64,000 nt of DNA from the NCBI RefSeq assembly GCF_004362245.1, contig NZ_SNWM01000002.1, positions 1,178,001 to 1,242,000 on the forward strand. Reading direction: 5' to 3'. Within the stretch, counting starts at the first letter, position 1; each line of letters opens with the position of its first letter. The position numbers were made by a program, and so were the translations under genes. This DNA is from Pedobacter duraquae. Lineage in GTDB: Bacteria > Bacteroidota > Bacteroidia > Sphingobacteriales > Sphingobacteriaceae. The notes beneath the pieces are model-generated. The model had not been told where the DNA came from. It did no database searches and saw only the letters and a list, made by a program, of their open reading frames with translations. Shown piece after piece: positions 53,745 through 62,785 of this stretch.

Positions 53745-56700
53745 TTATTCAGATTTTGCAGAACCAAAAAGCCTAATAGTATAGCTAAACGAAGTATCGC
53801 GGGCGGCTACCTTGAATTTTTCCAGCGGTTGCGGACCACAACTATTAGAGCCTACACCGAGCGTTTTAGTAGACACACTCAGCACCGTAGCCGAACTTTC
53901 CGGAAGATCAATTTTATATTCCACAGGATACATTTGCTCATCGGTATGGGGCAATGCAGCTACCTGCATTAGCTTTTCGTCAGACTGGATCGATAATGAA
54001 GGTATACCCGCTCCACTCAGTTCGGCCCAACGGACATCTTCGTGATTGCCTCGCTCCATGGGCTTTTCGTACGCATATTGTTTGTTAACGTCCAAGGTGT
54101 ATATACCTACTTCAGCGGCACTTTTTCTATCCGCATAGTTTTCGAAAGGTCCGCGTCCAAAGAATTTCATCTGATCCAGTTTCTTATCAAGTAACATCCG
54201 AATGCCAATTTTGGCGAGGTTAATAGGAAGTCCAATAAATTTAACTTGGTTATCTACCCTTATCGAACCGTCTCCGGTAATGGAATAGGTTGCGGTATGG
54301 TAAACTGCAAAACCTTCTTTTCCTTCAGCTTTAGTTGTCGATGTAATAGTCACCGTAGCGTTGTCAACAACTTTAGCACTAAATGACAGGGGTTTGTACT
54401 GGAGTGTGGTTACGCCAAATTTTTCCCATTGCCGGTATGCCCAATCGTCATCGGTGCGATGAGGGGCACGCCACAGATGCAATTTCGGAGCTCCATCTAA
54501 AGTAATCAGGTTGGTTTGGTTTTTTGATAACTGACCGATAAACCCTGTTTTTTTGTCGAACGTTAATGAAAAGTTTTTACCCGACACAGTAACTACCTGG
54601 TCTGTTTCTGAGAGTTTTACTCCTTGTGTTGCTTTTGACACAGCACCAGACGGCGTATTTATTGGCAACTTAAATTGAGTAGTAGCCACTTCATAACCCT
54701 TCGCTGCCCATAACGTATTTTCCTTCTGCCGGTAAGAAATACGAAGGTAATATTCGGCATCAGCTCTCGGATGTGCGATCTTAAATGGAATATATGCCCT
54801 ACCCGTTGAGCGCGCACCAATTGGACGGGCTATATTAACTTCTCCGGCTGCTATTTCTATTCCATTTTCAGTGAGTGTCCATGATGCCGCAAATCCATTC
54901 AATGAGATAAACTGAAACTTATTTCTAATAGAAATTTCTCCCGAAATCGGATCAGTCAATTCGGTGTCAATCCACTGAAATGCTCTTTTCATTTCAGGAA
55001 AATGTGGCTTGACATTGTTACCAGAAGTTGCCCGGTCGTAAGACACTACCCCTTTATGGATAAAATAGTGATCGTTTGGTGCTTCACCGAAGCCACCACC
55101 ATACGCCAATATAGGATGATTTGGATCTCTTTTGTTCCACAAACCCTGATCCTGATATTCCCATATTGCACCGCCCAATATTTCTGGATTGTTATCAAAA
55201 ACTTCAGCATACTCATCAAGCGACCCCATAGAATTGAACATGGCGTGTACAAATTCACAGATGTAGAAAGGCTTGGTCAGGCTTTTATCCTGGGCAGTAC
55301 GCGCGTAATCTTGTGCAGTTCCATACATCCTTCCATCTAAATCAGCCGGATTGTTTTTGCCAACACCAAACCTTTCGTAGTGAATGGGTCTCGAGGGATC
55401 TAAACCCTTTACTGCATTCATTGCCGCAACGAAATTTGGTGTTGGGCCCCAGCCACACTCGTTGCCTAAAGACCATATAATAACCGATGGGCTATTCTTA
55501 AAATTCTCTATATTGGCAATGTTGCGATCAATAATTGCAGATTTGATGGTGGGTTCGTTATCGAATCGACTATCATAGCCATGGCATTCAACATTAGCCT
55601 CGGCTACCAGCCAAATCCCCCATTCATCGCAGAGCTCGTACCATCTGGGGTCATCAGAATAATGTGAAGTACGGATATGATTACAGTTTCCCTGCTTAAT
55701 TACCTTCAGATCTTCTATCATCTGGGCCTCAGTAATTGCGTGCCCAACATCCGACCAGTGTTCATGTCGGTTCACACCCTTCAGCTTAATAGGAACGCCA
55801 TTGACCGTAAAAATGCGTCCTTTAATTTCTATTTTCCGGAAGCCGATTTTTGATGACAAGAACTCACCTTGAGAACTGCTAATAACCATGGTATATAAAT
55901 TTGGAGTTTCGGCTGTCCATTTCAGTGGATTTTTAACGCTTAAATTCACCTGAACCACTTCTTCCTGATTGGCTTTTAGTGCCTTACTATTCACATTGCC
56001 TGCTGCAATTTCGTTACCCTCCTTATCATACAATGTAGCCACTAGCGTTTGCGATTTAGCGGCTTTATCGCTGTAATTTTTGATTTTCGCAGTTACATCT
56101 ATTGTTGCATCCCTGTAATTCTGATCCAGATCAGGCTTTATAAAAAAGTCCCGGATGTGTATTTGTGGTGCGCTCCATAGTGTTACATTGCGAAAAATCC
56201 CGTGCAACCTGAACATATCCTGATCTTCGAGCCAGGTTCCCGAGCTGTACTGATATACTTCAACAGCAATCATGTTCTGCCCAGGGTTGAGGTATTTGGT
56301 GAGATCAAATTCGGCTGTATTCCTGCTATTTACACTAAAGCCAACTTTTTGTCCATTTATCCATATGAAGAAAGCACAATCAACACCATCGAACGTAATG
56401 AAATTACGTCTGCCAATCCAACTGGCAGGAACTTCAAACGTTCTTCGGTAGCTTCCTACCGGATTGCGTTCTTTATATGAAGTATACCATTTTTCAGGCT
56501 CGCTCATTACGTGTGGAAAGTCCTTTTTAATCGTATACCCAAGATTACGATAAAATGGGGTCCCATATCCGTGCACCTCCCAATTTGATGGTACCGGTAT
56601 TTCTTTCCAGTCCGCAACGTTGAATTCAGGCTTGTAGAAATCAACAGGTCGCTCTTCAGGCCTTGGCACCCAATTAAATTTCCAATTTCCATTTAACGAT

Positions 56701-56924
56701 TTGCTTAATGATGATGCATGCCGTTTAGCAACTAATGCCTCCTGCATATTTGCGTAGGGCATGAGCGTTGCGTGGTACGGCTCTTTGTTAATACCAAGAA
56801 GTTCTGGATTCTCTATTTCTGGCGGAATCGGTGCGCTCACTGTGTTTTGAGCAGTACTTTGCTTAGGTAAATGGAACAAAAACACCAGAAGTAATGCTAA
56901 CAAATATTGTTGGAGCTTCATCAT
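53745..56924 (-). CDS. lacZ: GH2 family beta-galactosidase
   Basis: A 1059-residue exported glycosidase with a signal peptide (MMKLQQYLLALLLVFLFHLP). The order is the GH2 sugar-binding jelly roll (SVNSRNTAEFDLTKYL), immunoglobulin-like domain, TIM barrel and C-terminal beta-galactosidase small-chain-like domain. The acid/base glutamate is in SLGNECGWGP and the nucleophile glutamate in ICEFVHAM. It should hydrolyse terminal beta-galactosides (or a related beta-linkage) in the periplasm. The GH31 gene lies just upstream on the same strand (103 bp between). No SusCD pair is next to it in the window. Confidence 0.92.
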   Translation of the reverse strand: MMKLQQYLLALLLVFLFHLPKQSTAQNTVSAPIPPEIENPELLGINKEPYHATLMPYANMQEALVAKRHASSLSKSLNGNWKFNWVPRPEERPVDFYKPEFNVADWKEIPVPSNWEVHGYGTPFYRNLGYTIKKDFPHVMSEPEKWYTSYKERNPVGSYRRTFEVPASWIGRRNFITFDGVDCAFFIWINGQKVGFSVNSRNTAEFDLTKYLNPGQNMIAVEVYQYSSGTWLEDQDMFRLHGIFRNVTLWSAPQIHIRDFFIKPDLDQNYRDATIDVTAKIKNYSDKAAKSQTLVATLYDKEGNEIAAGNVNSKALKANQEEVVQVNLSVKNPLKWTAETPNLYTMVISSSQGEFLSSKIGFRKIEIKGRIFTVNGVPIKLKGVNRHEHWSDVGHAITEAQMIEDLKVIKQGNCNHIRTSHYSDDPRWYELCDEWGIWLVAEANVECHGYDSRFDNEPTIKSAIIDRNIANIENFKNSPSVIIWSLGNECGWGPTPNFVAAMNAVKGLDPSRPIHYERFGVGKNNPADLDGRMYGTAQDYARTAQDKSLTKPFYICEFVHAMFNSMGSLDEYAEVFDNNPEILGGAIWEYQDQGLWNKRDPNHPILAYGGGFGEAPNDHYFIHKGVVSYDRATSGNNVKPHFPEMKRAFQWIDTELTDPISGEISIRNKFQFISLNGFAASWTLTENGIEIAAGEVNIARPIGARSTGRAYIPFKIAHPRADAEYYLRISYRQKENTLWAAKGYEVATTQFKLPINTPSGAVSKATQGVKLSETDQVVTVSGKNFSLTFDKKTGFIGQLSKNQTNLITLDGAPKLHLWRAPHRTDDDWAYRQWEKFGVTTLQYKPLSFSAKVVDNATVTITSTTKAEGKEGFAVYHTATYSITGDGSIRVDNQVKFIGLPINLAKIGIRMLLDKKLDQMKFFGRGPFENYADRKSAAEVGIYTLDVNKQYAYEKPMERGNHEDVRWAELSGAGIPSLSIQSDEKLMQVAALPHTDEQMYPVEYKIDLPESSATVLSVSTKTLGVGSNSCGPQPLEKFKVAARDTSFSYTIRLFGSAKSE

Positions 56925-57027
56925 ATTATTGATATTTGGCTTTTCTATTATTGCTTGAAATTGCTGCGGTTTCAGCTATTAATCTAATTATTCTAGTACA
57001 CTTATTAAAAAAAGTTTAGATCAGGAA

Positions 57028-59487
57028 TTACAGTTTTAAAGATATTTTATGCCCTGTATATGATATTGTTCTATAAGCTCCTTGTACAGTTCCACCAGCC
57101 GTCATCAATTTGATCTTGAAAGTACGACTAGTCAACATGTTTGGAAAACTACCGTTGCGGTCACTTATGGTCAGGGTCTTGCTGCTATCATTCCAATTTA
57201 GCGTAATCGTCGCAAAAATACCTTTTTCATAATTGTAGTTGTCATTTTCGTCTTCATACAACATGAACGTTCCATTAGCACCTTCATAAACCCTGAGTTC
57301 TAAATTATCCCATTTTTGTTCAGTAGCATATTGAACGTTGGGGCCAATAGGAATAATGCTTCCGGCTTTGACAAATAAAGGGATAGTGTTTAAGCTAGTA
57401 GCTGTAGTTAGCTCCTGTCCGCCAGCGTATCTTTTGTTAGTCCAGAAGTCGTACCACATAGTTCCGGCGGGCAAATAAACCTTCTTTGATTTAATTTGCT
57501 CAAAATTTACGGCTGCAATGGTATTCCCTTTAGTAACATTACGATTCCAACCAGTTTCTTCATTTACGTTTACTACGGTTTCGGGTGTGTATTGTGCATT
57601 AATTACTGGTGCTACTAAAAGTGACTGGCCAAAGAGGTACTCATTATTGATATCCAGCACTTTTTTGTCGTTACTGAAATCCATCATTAACGCACGCATA
57701 AAAGTTGATTGATCATTAGTAACTTTTCTAGCCGTCGAATAAATATAAGGCAATAAGCTGTAACGGAGTTTAATTGCATTCTCGATCGCGTCGTATGCAG
57801 GCTCACCTTTTTTTCCAAACTGGTAAATTTCCCTGGGCACATCTGCACCATGCGAACGCATCATTGGTGTAAAGACAGCAAATTGTAACCAACGTACATA
57901 AAGTTCCTGGAAGAGTGGATTTTTAGCACCAGAGCCGTCATTCCAACTTTTGTTGTACGAACCTGCGAAAAAACCGCCAATATCGCTGTTCCAATAGGGA
58001 ATTCCGCAAAGTGCAAAGTTCAGTCCGGCAGGGATCTGATTTCTCAGCGACTCCCATGAAGACGTAACATCACCAGACCATGTATTTGCACCATATCGTT
58101 GTTGTCCGGCAAAGGCCGAACGGGTTAAAATGAACACCCGTTTGTCTGAACTCACTGCCCTTTGATGATCATATACCCCACCTACAGTCATCAATGGATA
58201 AGCGTTGCGTACTTTCCGAAAAGAACCCAAATAAGTTTTAGTATCCATGTCTGATGGCTTGTAGCTCAAGTGATCAGGTTCAGTAGAATCCATCCACCAC
58301 CCGTCAATATTCCTGGAAAAAAGTCCTTTATTTAAAAAGTCCCAGTAAATAGCTCTTGCTTTGGGATTATACGCATCGTATACCCGCACGCCTGAAGGAT
58401 AATCCATATTTGGTGGCCATGTTTCTAAGCCCGATTCAGGCCACGTCCCAATGTTAAAAAGTGCACCTAAACTGTCGAGTTTCCGGTATTGTTTGGTTGC
58501 AGGACCAAAGGATGACCACACAGAGATCAGTAGGTGGGCATTTAGCTGATGAACATCATCTATCATTTTTTGCGGATTGGAAAATTCCGGATTAAGAAAA
58601 TCCATTGCATTCCAAAGGTAGTTATTCCCCCAATATTGCCAGTCCTGGATAATTCCATCTAGTGGAACACCAAGTTCCCGGTATTTTTTAACTACACTTA
58701 CCAATTCGGCCTGACTCTTGTATCTTTCTTTACTTTGATGGAAACCATAAGTCCATAAGGGAAACATTGGCACTTGCCCTGTTAGTTTTCGCATGCCCGA
58801 CACAACCCCGTCTGCATTAGTTCCATAGATAAAATAATAATCGATCCCATCGCCCACCTCAGAAGAAAAAGAAGTTTCTTCAGCCGTATCGTTAAATGTA
58901 GTTGGAGAATAATTGTCCCAAAACAACCCATACCCTTTTACCGATTGAAAAAAAGCAATAAAATCCCAGGTATTATTTTGAACCATTTTGATTTTCTGGT
59001 TGCGTTGAGATAGTTTGCCATTCTGAAGAATACCCAGTCCGTAAATAGGTTCCTCTTTTTCCAAAACAAATGATTGAGCGACGGTGTAACTTTTTGTTCC
59101 TGAATCATTAAAATCTGTAAAAGATGCTCCCGCCATCTTTTCTTTTAGCAGAGATTTACCATCAGATTTATTGAAATTAATTTGACCGTCTCGAACATTT
59201 AGCACAACTTTCAAATCCTTACTGTACAGCATAAGGACATCGCCTTTTTGTACGATTTTTAAGGCTACAGTTTCTGGACTCTTTGTTACAGAGAGACTTC
59301 TTTTCGTAAATATTTTGCTCGCCGGATATTTTAGGATTCTTACAATCCCGGGACTATAAAACTGAATCTCTGTGGTCGTTTCGTTTATGTTGACTTTCGC
59401 ACCTAAAGCTGTTTTCTCAAAGCGTTGAGACTTTGCAGAAAAACAAATACCCGATAAGGCGAAAAGAAGTAGAGAAATGCGATTCAT
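57028..59487 (-). CDS. GH31 family glycosidase (alpha-glucosidase/alpha-xylosidase type)
   Basis: An 819-residue exported enzyme (signal peptide MNRISLLLFALSGICFSAKS). The GH31 order is present: N-terminal beta-sandwich, catalytic barrel (PLDGIIQDWQYWG, nucleophile aspartate in WWMDSTEPDHLSY, acid/base aspartate in WSGDVTSSWESLR), and C-terminal sandwiches. GH31 members cleave alpha-glucose, alpha-xylose or other alpha-glycans; the specificity cannot be decided. Together with the GH2 enzyme downstream it forms a two-gene sugar-degradation unit. Confidence 0.92.
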   Translation of the reverse strand: MNRISLLLFALSGICFSAKSQRFEKTALGAKVNINETTTEIQFYSPGIVRILKYPASKIFTKRSLSVTKSPETVALKIVQKGDVLMLYSKDLKVVLNVRDGQINFNKSDGKSLLKEKMAGASFTDFNDSGTKSYTVAQSFVLEKEEPIYGLGILQNGKLSQRNQKIKMVQNNTWDFIAFFQSVKGYGLFWDNYSPTTFNDTAEETSFSSEVGDGIDYYFIYGTNADGVVSGMRKLTGQVPMFPLWTYGFHQSKERYKSQAELVSVVKKYRELGVPLDGIIQDWQYWGNNYLWNAMDFLNPEFSNPQKMIDDVHQLNAHLLISVWSSFGPATKQYRKLDSLGALFNIGTWPESGLETWPPNMDYPSGVRVYDAYNPKARAIYWDFLNKGLFSRNIDGWWMDSTEPDHLSYKPSDMDTKTYLGSFRKVRNAYPLMTVGGVYDHQRAVSSDKRVFILTRSAFAGQQRYGANTWSGDVTSSWESLRNQIPAGLNFALCGIPYWNSDIGGFFAGSYNKSWNDGSGAKNPLFQELYVRWLQFAVFTPMMRSHGADVPREIYQFGKKGEPAYDAIENAIKLRYSLLPYIYSTARKVTNDQSTFMRALMMDFSNDKKVLDINNEYLFGQSLLVAPVINAQYTPETVVNVNEETGWNRNVTKGNTIAAVNFEQIKSKKVYLPAGTMWYDFWTNKRYAGGQELTTATSLNTIPLFVKAGSIIPIGPNVQYATEQKWDNLELRVYEGANGTFMLYEDENDNYNYEKGIFATITLNWNDSSKTLTISDRNGSFPNMLTSRTFKIKLMTAGGTVQGAYRTISYTGHKISLKL

Positions 59488-60160
59488 GTGAATGGTTTGA
59501 TATAAGAATTCTACTGGGTTTTACTCTTTAATTACTTTGTTAATTTACAGACCTGATCGTCAGATAAACGTTAAGCTCAATTTATACAGCGCTAAATTTG
59601 TCGATCCATTTTCAAAGCTATCTAGAAAAAAGTAAGTGAATAAATCGTTTTGTGCAAATCTATGTGATGAATGTTTTCGGAAGCTATTTCATCAGCTACA
59701 TTTGACACCACAGATCCAATAATACACCGTAAAATATGATACGCCCTTCCCATAGGGTGCATATCATAAAAGGTACCTTTCAATTTTACAAACCGATCCG
59801 ATAGCAATTTACTCATCGCTATAATCGGTTTGTCAATATATCAACTGTTGCAACGCTATCCCGGCTATTTGCCTGGTCTATCGATGCACGCATCAATTTA
59901 CCTTTTGTAAACATCGTAAGTCAAGAAAATTTATAACAATTGCGGAGGATATACACCCCCCCACTAAAAAAAGGGAAAATTGGCCTTTAAGCCATTTAAA
60001 CGTCGAAAATATTTTTTTACAAAAACGAGAAGTGCCTTCAAAGAGCTTCAAAGGCCGATTAGCAAATTTATTTACACGCGAATGTGTACCCCTTCGTCAA
60101 ATTATCATTAAACGCGATTTTTAGATATTATTCGTTAATTTAGCGTCTACCGCTCATCTC
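59488..60160. other. Intergenic region of about 670 bp
   Basis: The longest stretch without a convincing gene. It holds a possible 64-codon minus-strand frame (59622-59816), a cytosine run near 59957 followed by an A-run, and a small direct repeat (CTTCAAAG twice, about 60033-60052). No rRNA, tRNA, transposase or array is visible. It separates the GH31 gene from the divergent AAA ATPase gene and probably contains both promoters. Confidence 0.5.
59622..59816 (-). CDS. Possible small protein of unknown function
   Basis: A 64-codon frame beginning MSKLLSDRFVKLKGTFYDMH. Composition is not clearly biased, and there is no family I recognise. The AYHILRCIIGSVVSNVADEI segment reads like protein, so a remnant or a real small gene are both possible. 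It lies in an otherwise empty region behind the GH31 gene. Treat as doubtful. Confidence 0.25.
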   Translation of the reverse strand: MSKLLSDRFVKLKGTFYDMHPMGRAYHILRCIIGSVVSNVADEIASENIHHIDLHKTIYSLTFF

Positions 60161-60928
60161 ATGAAAAATTTCCAAGGGTATCTCGACACCGTCAAACTCA
60201 CTGTTCCAGACAACGTCCGGAATAACTATCCTTTTAACATCCCCTGTATCCAGAATATAGATAAAATCAGTTTCCATCCCAAGGTAACCTACCTGATTGG
60301 TGAAAACGGCATGGGGAAATCAACCCTTATGGAAGCTATTGCAGTAAGTCTTGGATTTAACGCGGAAGGCGGTACTAAAAACTTCAATTTTAATACTCAA
60401 GCGACACACTCCAATTTAACAGACTACCTAAGAATAAGTAGAGGCCCCTACAGGATGAAAGATGGTTTCTTCTTAAGAGGCGAAAGTTTCTACAACGTGG
60501 CTTCGCAAATAGACAAACTGGACAAAGAGGGCATGGGCCCACCTATAAAAGATTCTTACGGCGGCAAATCCCTTCATGAACAATCCCATGGCGAATCTTT
60601 CTGGTCCGTTTTTATGCACCGCTTTGGCGGTGATGGTCTCTACATGTTGGATGAGCCTGAATCTGCACTCTCCGTTACACGCCAAATGGCGATGCTGGTA
60701 AGGATAAACAAGCTCGTTAACAAGAGATCACAGTTTATCATCGCCACACATTCACCTATTATTCTGGCTTACCCGAATGCTTTAATTTACCAACTTACAC
60801 CAGAAGGAATAGCAAAAGTAAATTATAAAGAAACCGACGCCTACCAATTGTACAAACGTTTCCTGGACGATCCACATAAAATGACATCAATGTTATTGGA
60901 CGACTCAGAAGATGACGAATTCGAATAA
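60161..60928 (+). CDS. AAA family ATPase (ABC/SMC-like)
   Basis: A 255-residue cytoplasmic ATPase. Walker A is GENGMGKSTLMEAIA, Walker B GLYMLDEPESALS, and the H-loop is IIATHSPIILA. The ABC signature region is KSLHEQSHGESFW. There are no membrane segments and no partner domain; members of this AAA_21/AAA_23-like group occur alone or with nucleases, with mostly unknown roles. The aspartate/glutamate-rich end DDSEDDEFE is unusual. It precedes the sigma-factor gene by about 80 bp, which may be coincidental. Confidence 0.88.
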   Translation: MKNFQGYLDTVKLTVPDNVRNNYPFNIPCIQNIDKISFHPKVTYLIGENGMGKSTLMEAIAVSLGFNAEGGTKNFNFNTQATHSNLTDYLRISRGPYRMKDGFFLRGESFYNVASQIDKLDKEGMGPPIKDSYGGKSLHEQSHGESFWSVFMHRFGGDGLYMLDEPESALSVTRQMAMLVRINKLVNKRSQFIIATHSPIILAYPNALIYQLTPEGIAKVNYKETDAYQLYKRFLDDPHKMTSMLLDDSEDDEFE

Positions 60929-60990
60929 TATCCGCCCAAACCACTCCAAATCCCTTACCATAACTTAATATGGAGTTTATAGTGTCCTTG

Positions 60991-60998
60991 TAGTTTTG
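60991..60998 (+). promoter_or_regulatory. Possible -7 box of the ECF sigma gene
   Basis: TAGTTTTG is an exact TAnnTTTG match, 9 bp before the ATG at 61008, so the mRNA would start at or just ahead of the gene. A TTG codon within it (60996) is in frame but is unlikely as the start. Confidence 0.35.
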
Positions 60999-61007
60999 TC
61001 GGAGTTT

Positions 61008-61619
61008 ATGAAACTTCCTTCGGATAGTAGCTTAGTTGAATTGGTAAAAAAAGATGACCATGTCGCATATACGACCTTGGTAGATAGATATTGGGAAGAC
61101 TTATATCGACACATCTGGTTGAAAATTAAAAACACCGATGATGCAAAGGATATCGTTCAGGACATTTTTCTCGGACTTTGGAAAAATAGATCCACACTTA
61201 TGGCTGATGATCGGGGTAGCCTAGCACCTTATTTATTCCGCGCAGCAAAGTATAATATTATCAATTATTTTTCCAGACCTTCCATAACTATTGCAGACGA
61301 AACGGCATTAGACCTGGCTGTAAACGCTATTTCAACAACGCAGGCTGATGATCAGATTCTGTTGAAAGAACTCCAACAACTGGTAGATTCCGAAGTAGAT
61401 AAACTTCCGGAACGATTAAAGCTGCCCTACCGGCTTAGCAGAGATCAGGAACTCAGCATCAAAGAGATCGCACTCAAATTATCTGTCTCTGAACAAACTG
61501 TAAAAAACAACATCACTTCCGCACTTAACGCCGTCAGGTTCAAGATCAGTAAACATAATAACTCAGATACCACGGTTAGTTTCGTGCTTGCACTAGCTTG
61601 TGTACTTCATTGCAAATAA
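61008..61619 (+). CDS. ECF-type RNA polymerase sigma factor (FecI-like)
   Basis: About 203 residues from the ATG at 61008 (MKLPSDSSLVELVKKDDHVA). Region 2 is DDAKDIVQDIFLGLWKNRSTL and region 4 is LSIKEIALKLSVSEQTVKNNI. The C-terminal tail ends in a hydrophobic stretch (FVLALACVLHCK), which could be a membrane-near segment. It is followed by a FecR-type anti-sigma gene and a SusC-type receptor, the classic cell-surface-signalling arrangement in which substrate uptake is sensed and passed to the sigma factor. Confidence 0.92.
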   Translation: MKLPSDSSLVELVKKDDHVAYTTLVDRYWEDLYRHIWLKIKNTDDAKDIVQDIFLGLWKNRSTLMADDRGSLAPYLFRAAKYNIINYFSRPSITIADETALDLAVNAISTTQADDQILLKELQQLVDSEVDKLPERLKLPYRLSRDQELSIKEIALKLSVSEQTVKNNITSALNAVRFKISKHNNSDTTVSFVLALACVLHCK

Positions 61620-61684
61620 ATTGATCTACTGATAACATTAGCTTAAAGTACCTCCCACCCTTTGGTGTGATCTCTATAGTAACG

Positions 61685-62659
61685 ATGTCACACTACAACA
61701 AGCCGAAGGAGCTTAAATCAATCCTTAAAAAATATCTGCAACATACGGCCAGTCCGGAAGAATCTGAGGCTGTAGATTCCTGGTATCAAAACCTGGGCGT
61801 GAAAAATGATGAGGTACCTGTACTTGATCATCCTGTTTCGAAATCCGAACTTGAAAATAGTATCAAGGGATATTTAAAAGCACAGCTCCCCCGGGAACGA
61901 AAAAAATGGTTTTTACAAGCATATCTGAAATATGCTGCAGCAATTATCCTGATATCCGGTGTTGGATTGTTTCTTACTAATCGGTCCGACCTGAAAGACT
62001 CCTCAAAAAACGAAACAACAATTTTTTCGGGTAGAAGAACACAAAAGAAGATCACCCTGGCTGATGGTTCAGAGATCGTATTGAACATGGGCAGTAAGCT
62101 TGTCATAGCAAAAGACTTTGGCGAACATGACCGAAACGTTTCGCTTTCTGGAGAAGCTTTTTTCGACATTGCCAAAGACAAAACCAAGCCCTTCATCATT
62201 CACACCGCAAATATAAGCACCCGGGTAGTTGGTACATCATTCAATATCAATGCCTATCCAGACCTGGAAAAAATCAAGGTCGCGGTGTTTACGGGAAAAG
62301 TACGGGTGGCAGAGCAGCAGGGCGTGCATAAAAAGATTATTGCGCTCGGAATGACCCAAGGAGAAACACTTAGCTATTACAAATCTACGGGTAAAAGCGA
62401 GCTCAGAACGGAAGATACTGGCCCTATTACCTCCTGGCGCGATAACAAATTATATATCGACAATGCAAACATAAATGATATCGCAAAACAACTGGAGCGG
62501 TATTACGACATCAAGGTGATTATTAAAAGTAAAACAAATGCCGATGACCGGTACAACATCCGATTTAAAAACGAATCTATGCGGAATGTTCTCGAAATCT
62601 TATCAATGCTTACCAAACGACAATTTATATATCAAACTAATCAGATCATAATTAAATAA
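61685..62659 (+). CDS. FecR family anti-sigma factor / sensor
   Basis: About 324 residues from the ATG at 61685 (a GTG at 61667 is less likely). A cytoplasmic N-terminal part (HTASPEESEAVDSWYQNLG) is followed by one membrane helix (AYLKYAAAIILISGVGLFLT), the periplasmic FecR domain (KKITLADGSEIVLNMGSKL; LSGEAFFDIAKDKTKPFIIH) and the C-terminal DUF4974 domain (LYIDNANINDIAKQLERYYD; ILSMLTKRQFIY). It should hold the sigma factor and relay the signal from the TonB receptor downstream. It is 65 bp after the sigma gene. Confidence 0.92.
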   Translation: MSHYNKPKELKSILKKYLQHTASPEESEAVDSWYQNLGVKNDEVPVLDHPVSKSELENSIKGYLKAQLPRERKKWFLQAYLKYAAAIILISGVGLFLTNRSDLKDSSKNETTIFSGRRTQKKITLADGSEIVLNMGSKLVIAKDFGEHDRNVSLSGEAFFDIAKDKTKPFIIHTANISTRVVGTSFNINAYPDLEKIKVAVFTGKVRVAEQQGVHKKIIALGMTQGETLSYYKSTGKSELRTEDTGPITSWRDNKLYIDNANINDIAKQLERYYDIKVIIKSKTNADDRYNIRFKNESMRNVLEILSMLTKRQFIYQTNQIIIK

Positions 62660-62686
62660 AAACCATGTAACAATCAGACATAGAAA

Positions 62687-62714
62687 AGCCGGAACTGCGC
62701 TAACATTTCCGGCT
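62687..62714. other. Hairpin in the leader of the SusC-type gene
   Basis: Arms AGCCGGAA (62687-62694) and TTCCGGCT (62707-62714) around a 12-nt loop, between the fecR stop and the receptor ATG. There is no T-run, so it is not a standard terminator. It may lower the downstream expression or stabilise the receptor transcript. Confidence 0.45.
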
Positions 62715-62785
62715 CTGCATGCGCATTGTAGCAATGCCCATCGTTCCCAATGAATCGTGTAAAAACATTAAAAACTTATTCAAAT

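Noticed and set aside
59622-59816. Transposase or phage remnant in the 670-bp intergenic region
   Set aside because: The 64-codon frame matches no mobile-element family that I know, and no terminal repeats flank it.
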